Source: Salegentibacter sp. (lineage in GTDB: Bacteria; Bacteroidota; Bacteroidia; Flavobacteriales; Flavobacteriaceae). Taken from it: DNA of 9,299 nucleotides. The DNA lies in the NCBI GenBank assembly GCA_024635815.1, contig JAGXIG010000028.1:1-9299 (forward strand). The letters run 5' to 3'. Below, in pieces: positions 4,991 through 9,299 of this stretch. The position numbers were made by a program, and so were the translations under genes. Each line of letters begins with the position of its first letter. The stretch's first letter is position 1. The notes beneath the pieces are model-generated. The model saw only the letters and a program-made list of their open reading frames with translations, did no database searches and had not been told where the DNA came from.

Positions 4991-6761
4991 CCCACTCGAA
5001 TTTTATAAAAAACAAAAAGGAATACATCAGCAGGAATTAAGCAAGATTTCGAAAAAGCTGATGGTTTCCAGTTTCATCCGCTTACTGATTTTCCTGGCAA
5101 TTTGCTTCGCGATTTATTATTTCTTTGGAAACATGAATGTGATCGTTCCTGTAATTATCGGCGGGATTGCAATTTTCCTGTTCTTGGTTTCCCGGCACAG
5201 CGACCTTAAGGATAAAAGTGATAAGCAAAAGGAAATAATTCGCCTTAACGAATTGGAGATCGATATTCTTAAAACCAGAAATTTCCAGGACCTGCCTGAT
5301 GGAAGTGAATTTGAAAATCCGTTGCATCCCTACAGTCAGGATATCGATTTGTTTGGATCGGGATCATTTTTTCAATATTCCAACCGCACCTCGCTTTATG
5401 AAGGCACTAAAAAACTCGCGGGTATTTTTACCGAAAATAGCATAGAGGATATTCAGCAGAAACAGAAAACCATAAAAGAATTAGCCCAAAAACCGGAATG
5501 GAGGCAGGAATTTACCGCGCTGGCTAAATTGGTAAAGACCGAAACTCCCTCAAAAACAGTGGTGAATTGGTTTAAAAATTATAAAAATTTTGTTCCGAAT
5601 TACATCAAATGGCTGCCAACAGTATTTTCGGTGATATCGATATTGGTGATTGCTGGCTATTCCTTTGATTATTTAAAAGGCATTCATCTTTTTCTATGGT
5701 TTTTAGCGGGACTGCTTTTTACCGGAATTTACCTGAAAAAGATCAATTTACTTTCGGGCAGCGTAAGTAAAATTCAGGATACTTTTCATCAATATCACTT
5801 TTTACTCGGACTTATAGAACGGGAAAATTTTTCTTCGGAAACCTTAAAAAAGAACCAGGAACTTATTAATGCTGAAAAGAAAAAAGCTTCTTCGATTTTT
5901 AAAGAATTTTCCAAAGCAATTGATTCCTTAGACCAGCGAAATAATATGCTTTTTGGAATTTTTGCCAACGGATTTTTGCTTTGGGACCTTCGGCAAAGCT
6001 ATAAGCTAGAAAAATGGATTTCAGCTTATCGGCAACACGTAGAAAACTGGTTTGAAGTGATTGAATTTACCGATGCCTATAATTCGCTGGGTAATTTTGT
6101 TTTTAATCATCCCGATTATGTTTTTCCTGAAATCATCAAGGAAAAAAGAGGAATTTCAGCAACAAAATTAGCGCATCCGCTTTTAGATCCCAATAAGAGA
6201 GTTGCGAACGATTTTACTATTGGAGATGAAGAATTTTTTATCATTACCGGTGCAAATATGGCTGGGAAAAGTACGTTTTTAAGAACGGTTTCCCTGCAAA
6301 TTTTAATGAGTAATATTGGGCTTCCGGTTTGCGCTGAAGCCTGTAAATATTCTCCGATTAAACTGATTACCAGTATGCGTACCAGCGATTCGCTAAGTGA
6401 CGACGAATCCTATTTCTTTTCAGAATTAAAACGACTTAAATTTATTGTAGACGAAATTAAAACCGACCGGTATTTTATAATTCTGGATGAAATTTTAAAA
6501 GGCACTAATAGTAGCGATAAAGCGATTGGTTCTAAAAAGTTTATCAGGAAACTGGTTAACTCTAATTCAACCGGAATTATCGCCACGCATGATCTAAGTT
6601 TGTGCGAAATCACTTCAGAATTAAGTCAGGTGAAAAACCATTATTTCGATGCTGAAATCATCAATGACGAATTGCATTTTGATTATAAATTCAAAGACGG
6701 AATTTGCCAGAATATGAACGCGTCTTTTCTTCTTCGGAAAATGGAGATTGTAGATGATTAA
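4983..6761 (+). CDS. Membrane-anchored MutS-family ATPase (not canonical MutS)
   Basis: The 592-residue protein has a C-terminal MutS ATPase domain: Walker A GANMAGKST at 423-431, a MutS-type TSDSLSDDESYF segment at 467-478, Walker B YFIILDE at 497-503 with catalytic E503, the N-rich ILKGTNSSDK loop (504-513), and IIATHDL at 532-538. The middle (about 260-400) resembles the lever/core helices of MutS. The mismatch-recognition domain with its Phe-x-Glu motif is absent. Instead there are four hydrophobic segments, at about 30-48, 53-69, 212-228 and 236-252, separated by a charged region, so the protein is probably in the inner membrane with the ATPase in the cytoplasm. Canonical mismatch repair is therefore unlikely; the role is unknown. 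Homologues are commonly mislabelled 'DNA mismatch repair protein MutS'. The start at 4983 overlaps the yjbR-like stop by 8 bp. Confidence 0.88.
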   Translation: MNNPLEFYKKQKGIHQQELSKISKKLMVSSFIRLLIFLAICFAIYYFFGNMNVIVPVIIGGIAIFLFLVSRHSDLKDKSDKQKEIIRLNELEIDILKTRNFQDLPDGSEFENPLHPYSQDIDLFGSGSFFQYSNRTSLYEGTKKLAGIFTENSIEDIQQKQKTIKELAQKPEWRQEFTALAKLVKTETPSKTVVNWFKNYKNFVPNYIKWLPTVFSVISILVIAGYSFDYLKGIHLFLWFLAGLLFTGIYLKKINLLSGSVSKIQDTFHQYHFLLGLIERENFSSETLKKNQELINAEKKKASSIFKEFSKAIDSLDQRNNMLFGIFANGFLLWDLRQSYKLEKWISAYRQHVENWFEVIEFTDAYNSLGNFVFNHPDYVFPEIIKEKRGISATKLAHPLLDPNKRVANDFTIGDEEFFIITGANMAGKSTFLRTVSLQILMSNIGLPVCAEACKYSPIKLITSMRTSDSLSDDESYFFSELKRLKFIVDEIKTDRYFIILDEILKGTNSSDKAIGSKKFIRKLVNSNSTGIIATHDLSLCEITSELSQVKNHYFDAEIINDELHFDYKFKDGICQNMNASFLLRKMEIVDD

Positions 6762-6767
6762 CACTCG

Positions 6768-6800
6768 AGACCTCACAGGTTTCCAAAACCTGTGAGGTCT
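6768..6800. repeat. Perfect 15-bp inverted repeat between mutS-like and hydrolase genes
   Basis: AGACCTCACAGGTTT (6768-6782) is exactly reverse-complemented by AAACCTGTGAGGTCT (6786-6800), with a 3-nt CCA spacer. It begins 6 bp after the MutS-like stop and ends 11 bp before the next ATG. No T-tract follows on the plus strand, so it is not a standard intrinsic terminator, although the RNA hairpin would be very stable. It resembles 'ACCTCACAGGTTT' palindromes that I recall as dispersed in Bacteroidota genomes. Confidence 0.75.
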
Positions 6801-6811
6801 AACTATAAACT

Positions 6812-7819
6812 ATGGATTCACTAACTCAAATAGTACTTGGTGCAGCGGTAGGCGAAGCAGTTCTCGGAAAAAAAGTAGGGAACAAAGCGATGCTCTACGG
6901 CGCAATTGCTGGCACTATCCCCGACCTGGATACTTTTGCCAGCGTTTTTACCGATACTATCACCGCCATTGAGATCCACCGCGGATTTACACACTCTATT
7001 GCGTTTTCCATACTTTTTGCACCGGTTTTTGGCTGGCTCATTTCAAAAATTGAAAGGAAGTCGATCGCTACCTGGCAAAACTGGTCCTGGTTAATGTTTT
7101 GGGGTTTTTTCACGCATCCGCTGTTAGATTCGCATACTACCTGGGGCACGCAGTTATTCTGGCCACTGGAGACCCGCCTGGCTTACAAAAATATTTTTGT
7201 GATAGATCCCCTATATACCCTGCCATTTCTGGTGTTTTTGATCCTGGCGATGCGCCAAAAAAGAGGTTCGGAAAAAAGGAGAAAATTCAATAATCTAGGG
7301 CTTGTAATCAGCAGTATTTATTTGTTGATTATTACCCCGGCTTTAAAGCTTTATACTTATAATAAATTTACCGAGGCACTCGATAATCAGGAAATTTCCT
7401 ATAAAAAAATAGAAACGAAGCCGTCACCTTTAAATGCTATTTTATGGTCGGCCAATGTAGATGTGAATGACGCTTATTTAATTGGTAATTATTCAATTTT
7501 TGATACACAACCAATCGAATTTGTTTCGCATCCTAAGAACCACGATTTGCTTGGCGATTGGAGTGAAAAAAGAAATGTAAAACGACTTATCAAAATTTCT
7601 GAAGGCTGGTATACCATTTCAAAAAAAGATGATGAAATCTATTTTAACGACCTACGTTTCGGAACCTTGAGCCCGATTGCCCGAGCAGATGCCGAGTTCG
7701 CTTTTAGCTATAAACTGGTTGAAGAGAACGGCGAAATTAAAGCTATAGAAACCGAAAAAACCCGGGGTGATGCAAAGGAATTATTATCTCAGCTTGGAAA
7801 CCGGATCTTGGGGAATTAG
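6812..7819 (+). CDS. Membrane-bound metal-dependent hydrolase, YdjM/DUF457 type
   Basis: The N-terminal half matches the YdjM/YbcI membrane metal-dependent hydrolase family (PF04307). Key motifs are MDSLTQIVLGAAVGEA at the very start, PDLD at 37-40, HRGFTHS at 56-62 and THPLLDSHTTWGT at 101-113; the His and Asp residues in these would form a metal site at the membrane. Hydrophobic segments at about 62-77, 92-105, 132-147 and 162-178 suggest four or more membrane helices. The C-terminal part (about 180-335) is soluble, with a beta-rich region (NAILWSANVDVNDAYLIGNYS) as in longer Bacteroidota versions. The substrate is unknown. The gene follows the 15-bp palindrome and has no obvious promoter of its own. 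Its stop lies 18 bp from the stop of the convergent toxin gene. Confidence 0.88.
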   Translation: MDSLTQIVLGAAVGEAVLGKKVGNKAMLYGAIAGTIPDLDTFASVFTDTITAIEIHRGFTHSIAFSILFAPVFGWLISKIERKSIATWQNWSWLMFWGFFTHPLLDSHTTWGTQLFWPLETRLAYKNIFVIDPLYTLPFLVFLILAMRQKRGSEKRRKFNNLGLVISSIYLLIITPALKLYTYNKFTEALDNQEISYKKIETKPSPLNAILWSANVDVNDAYLIGNYSIFDTQPIEFVSHPKNHDLLGDWSEKRNVKRLIKISEGWYTISKKDDEIYFNDLRFGTLSPIARADAEFAFSYKLVEENGEIKAIETEKTRGDAKELLSQLGNRILGN

Positions 7820-7837
7820 GGCTTGTTCAATTAATAA

Positions 7838-8134
7838 TTACAACTTTTCTCCTTTAAAATTGCGTGCGGAGTGGTGTACAGTTAATATGTCTATTCTTAG
7901 GTCATTTACAATTTTATAAATAATTCTATAATTCCCTTCGATCAACTCCTGAATTTCTGGCTGATTTATTTCAGGTACTAATTTTCCGGAATAGGGTTGA
8001 GTCTTTAAAATTTTTGTTCGGTTTCTAAGTTTAATGATTTGCAGTTCCGCATATTTCTTAGAATCCTTACTAATAAATTCAGCAATACTATTTAGGTCAT
8101 ATTTTGCTTGAAAAGTCCAGTTTATTTGAACTAT
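7838..8134 (-). CDS. RelE/ParE-family toxin with ATA in place of a normal start codon
   Basis: Read from 8134 downwards, this frame encodes 98 residues with the RelE/ParE toxin pattern: VQINWTFQAKYDLNSIAEFI at the N-terminus, KLRNRTKIL (35-43), PYSGKLVPEI (47-56), ELIEGNYRIIYKI (63-75) and DILTVHHSARN (82-92). Such toxins act on ribosome-bound mRNA or gyrase; which one cannot be told here. The frame is free of stops and frameshifts, but the codon directly before ATA is AAA and the one before that is TGA, and the first ATG, GTG or TTG in frame is a TTG at codon 64. Homologues typically begin Met-Val-Gln, so ATA at 8134-8132 sits exactly where the ATG should be. It overlaps the antitoxin stop (ATAG, 4 bp). 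It is either started weakly at ATA or is a recently silenced toxin. Confidence 0.75.
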   Translation of the reverse strand: MVQINWTFQAKYDLNSIAEFISKDSKKYAELQIIKLRNRTKILKTQPYSGKLVPEINQPEIQELIEGNYRIIYKIVNDLRIDILTVHHSARNFKGEKL

Positions 8135-8304
8135 TTTTCAATTTCATTGTCCAGTTCAGTCTCAGAGATTACTTCCCCCTTTTGTGACTGACTTATACCT
8201 CTTTCAACTTTTTCAATAAAAATTAAGCGTTCTACCAGTTCATCAATGGAGAATGTGTCTGGTAGTTTTTCAATTTCCTCTCTTAATTTACTTTTCGTAA
8301 GCAT
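8131..8304 (-). CDS. Antitoxin of the minus-strand toxin-antitoxin module, probably 3 residues short
   Basis: The 57-residue product begins MLTKSKLREEIEKLPD and continues with TFSIDELVERLIFIEKVERG and a tail SQSQKGEVISETELDNEIEK. This acidic, helical protein matches the small antitoxins that pair with Bacteroidota RelE/ParE toxins; the tail after about residue 38 would wrap the toxin. It has no recognisable HTH domain, so any DNA binding would be through the N-terminal half, which is inference. The ATG at 8304 is the only good start. The gene ends at TAG (8133-8131). In the same frame, if that TAG were TGG, the product would continue Trp-Phe-Lys to a TAA, an ending that fits what I recall of related antitoxins. 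It overlaps the toxin frame by 4 bp. Confidence 0.75.
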   Translation of the reverse strand: MLTKSKLREEIEKLPDTFSIDELVERLIFIEKVERGISQSQKGEVISETELDNEIEK

Positions 8305-8375
8305 TTTTTTATCAATTTAAACTTACTACAAGATACAATTTTAAATTTATCGAGATGATTATTGCATATAGAGGT

Positions 8376-8397
8376 TATTCGTGTATTCGTGGCGAAT
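8376..8397. repeat. Tandem octamer TATTCGTG x2 with short hairpin
   Basis: TATTCGTG occurs twice head to tail at 8376-8383 and 8384-8391, and ATTCG (8385-8389) pairs with CGAAT (8393-8397) around a TGG loop. The wording resembles an 'ATTCGTG.ATTCGTGGC' phrase I associate with intergenic regions of flavobacteria, so it may be a fragment of a dispersed repeat. It lies in the 153-bp gap between the divergent antitoxin and DUF885 genes. Confidence 0.4.
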
Positions 8398-8412
8398 CAA
8401 GTCCGCTCAACA

Positions 8413-8435
8413 TTTCTCGAGAAACCTTATCTTTA
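8413..8435 (+). promoter_or_regulatory. Candidate DUF885 promoter with 12-bp palindromic operator
   Basis: TATCTTTA at 8428-8435 matches the -7 consensus TAnnTTTG except at the last base, 22 bp before the ATG at 8458. Directly upstream, TTTCTCGAGAAA (8413-8424) is a perfect 12-bp palindrome occupying the space where the -33/-7 spacer would be. No TTG is present at the expected -33 distance. The arrangement suggests a regulated promoter, but no regulator is identified in the window. Confidence 0.35.
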
Positions 8436-8457
8436 TTGAAAAAATTCCCATTTTTCT

Positions 8458-9299
8458 ATGAAACACATATTTTCACTTGCCTTTAGTTTTTTATTTATTT
8501 CCGGCTTATCAGCCCAACAGAATTCAAAAAACCTTGATGCGATTATCAGTAAAATTGAAGATTACAAAGCCTATGATCGCGAGGAATTTCCTTTAGGACT
8601 TTTTACCGAAAAATATTATAAAGAGGAAGCCGAATTTGCTAAAAAGCGCCTGGAAGAACTTAAAGAGATTAGTGCCGATTCTCTAAATGAAACTCAACAG
8701 ATTTCTCTTGAAATGTTGAAATTCAAGCTTCAGGAAACCATAGATTTTTATAAATATGAAGCTTATTTAAATCCGTTACTTTCTGATTCCGGTTTTCATC
8801 TAAGCCTGGCTTACCAGGTACGCGACTTAAATAACTACGCCCAGGTAAAAGCTTATTTAAATAAACTAAATGCGATTCCCGCTTATGTCGATCAACATTT
8901 TGATTTGCTAAGAGAGGGTTTAGAAAAAGGAAATACCCAGCCGCGGGTGATTTTTAAAGGATACGAGTCTACTTATAACGATCAGATCGTTGAAGATCCT
9001 CAAGAAAGCTATTTCTATAAACCTTTTGAAAATCTTCCAGGTATACTTTCCGAAGCGCAAAAGGATTCGGTTTTAAGCGCTGCAGAAAATGCAATTGCTA
9101 ATAATGTAGTTCCTCAGTTTAAAAGGATTAAAGAGTTTTTTGAAACCGAATATTTGCTAGAAACCCGAACAAGTTTAGGTGTTTCTGAAATTCCAAATGG
9201 TCGTGAATATTACCAAAATCGATTGGATTATTATACCACTTTAGACCTGAGTGCAGAGGAAATTCACCAGATAGGTTTAAAGGAAGTAGCGCGGATTAA
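8458..9299 (+). CDS. Secreted DUF885 family protein, 3' end cut by the window edge
   Basis: The frame is open from the ATG at 8458 to the window end (280 codons plus two bases), so the right part is missing. The product starts with a signal peptide: Lys at position 2, a hydrophobic core (IFSLAFSFLFISGL) and a likely cleavage after Ser-Ala before Gln-Gln; no lipobox cysteine is present, so it is probably periplasmic. The visible part matches DUF885: LAYQVRDLNNYAQVKAYL, then LREGLEKGNTQPRVIF, then ESYFYKPFENLP, and EIHQIGLKEVARI near the edge. DUF885 proteins are usually about 570-600 residues and are related in fold to M2/M32-type zinc peptidases, so about half is seen here and the expected metal-binding part lies beyond the window. 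Peptidase activity is inferred from the fold only. The palindrome and -7-like box just upstream suggest it has its own promoter. Confidence 0.88.
   Translation, partial: MKHIFSLAFSFLFISGLSAQQNSKNLDAIISKIEDYKAYDREEFPLGLFTEKYYKEEAEFAKKRLEELKEISADSLNETQQISLEMLKFKLQETIDFYKYEAYLNPLLSDSGFHLSLAYQVRDLNNYAQVKAYLNKLNAIPAYVDQHFDLLREGLEKGNTQPRVIFKGYESTYNDQIVEDPQESYFYKPFENLPGILSEAQKDSVLSAAENAIANNVVPQFKRIKEFFETEYLLETRTSLGVSEIPNGREYYQNRLDYYTTLDLSAEEIHQIGLKEVARI

Noticed and set aside
7820..7837. Terminator between the convergent hydrolase and toxin genes
   Set aside because: Only 18 bp, AT-rich, with no hairpin.
8074..8148. An ATG (AATGAAATTG, coding on the minus strand) just upstream of the toxin frame, as its possible start
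   Set aside because: That ATG is in a different frame and meets a TGA after 16 codons; reaching the toxin frame would need a frameshift for which there is no slippery site. The single-substitution explanation is simpler.
8318..8325. TAAGTTTA on the minus strand as promoter of the second antitoxin
   Set aside because: It matches the -7 consensus apart from the last base, but no -33 TTG sits at a suitable distance; too weak to annotate.

Overview
The window looks like chromosomal DNA from a member of the Bacteroidota, most likely a marine-type Flavobacteriaceae. The evidence is AT-rich DNA, weak or absent Shine-Dalgarno sequences, promoter-like TAnnTTTG / TTTG elements of the Bacteroidota type, and protein families (DUF4230, DUF4260, a membrane-anchored MutS-like ATPase, a DUF885 protein) in forms I associate with that group. 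The genus cannot be fixed from the sequence alone. No rRNA, tRNA, CRISPR array, transposase or integrase was seen.

Layout, left to right. (1) 1-237 is a gene-free leader with two long inverted repeats and a TAGCTTTG promoter-like box, followed by ruvC (TTG start) and hemW, 35 bp apart and probably co-transcribed. (2) 1959-2661 is a compact toxin-first HigBA-type toxin-antitoxin module with its own promoter; a 6-bp inverted repeat lies between the -33 and -7 boxes. (3) 2823-6761 is a tightly packed plus-strand run: a cyclase-family hydrolase, DUF4260 and DUF4230 (4-bp overlap, then a 1-bp gap), a nested palindromic element, then a YjbR/MmcQ protein that overlaps a 592-residue MutS-family ATPase with four predicted membrane helices by 8 bp. 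(4) A perfect 15-bp inverted repeat separates this run from a membrane YdjM-type (DUF457-like) metal-dependent hydrolase. (5) 7838-8304, on the minus strand, is a second toxin-antitoxin module, antitoxin first, in which both genes are small. (6) A 153-bp intergenic region with a tandem repeat and a 12-bp palindrome precedes a secreted DUF885 protein that runs off the right edge.

The most striking observation is in the second toxin-antitoxin module. The RelE/ParE-type toxin frame is intact but has no ATG, GTG or TTG start; its natural first codon is ATA. The same base also makes the antitoxin's TAG stop. One substitution at 8132 (C to T on the plus strand, G to A on the coding strand) would explain both: reverting it gives an ATG start for the toxin and extends the antitoxin by Trp-Phe-Lys to a TAA. 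This looks like a single-base inactivation, or start-codon weakening, of a toxin.

The other genes are mostly housekeeping (Holliday junction resolution, heme delivery) or conserved proteins of unknown function. I found no clear evidence for a new multi-gene defence system. The YjbR / membrane-MutS pair is the least understood functional unit here.
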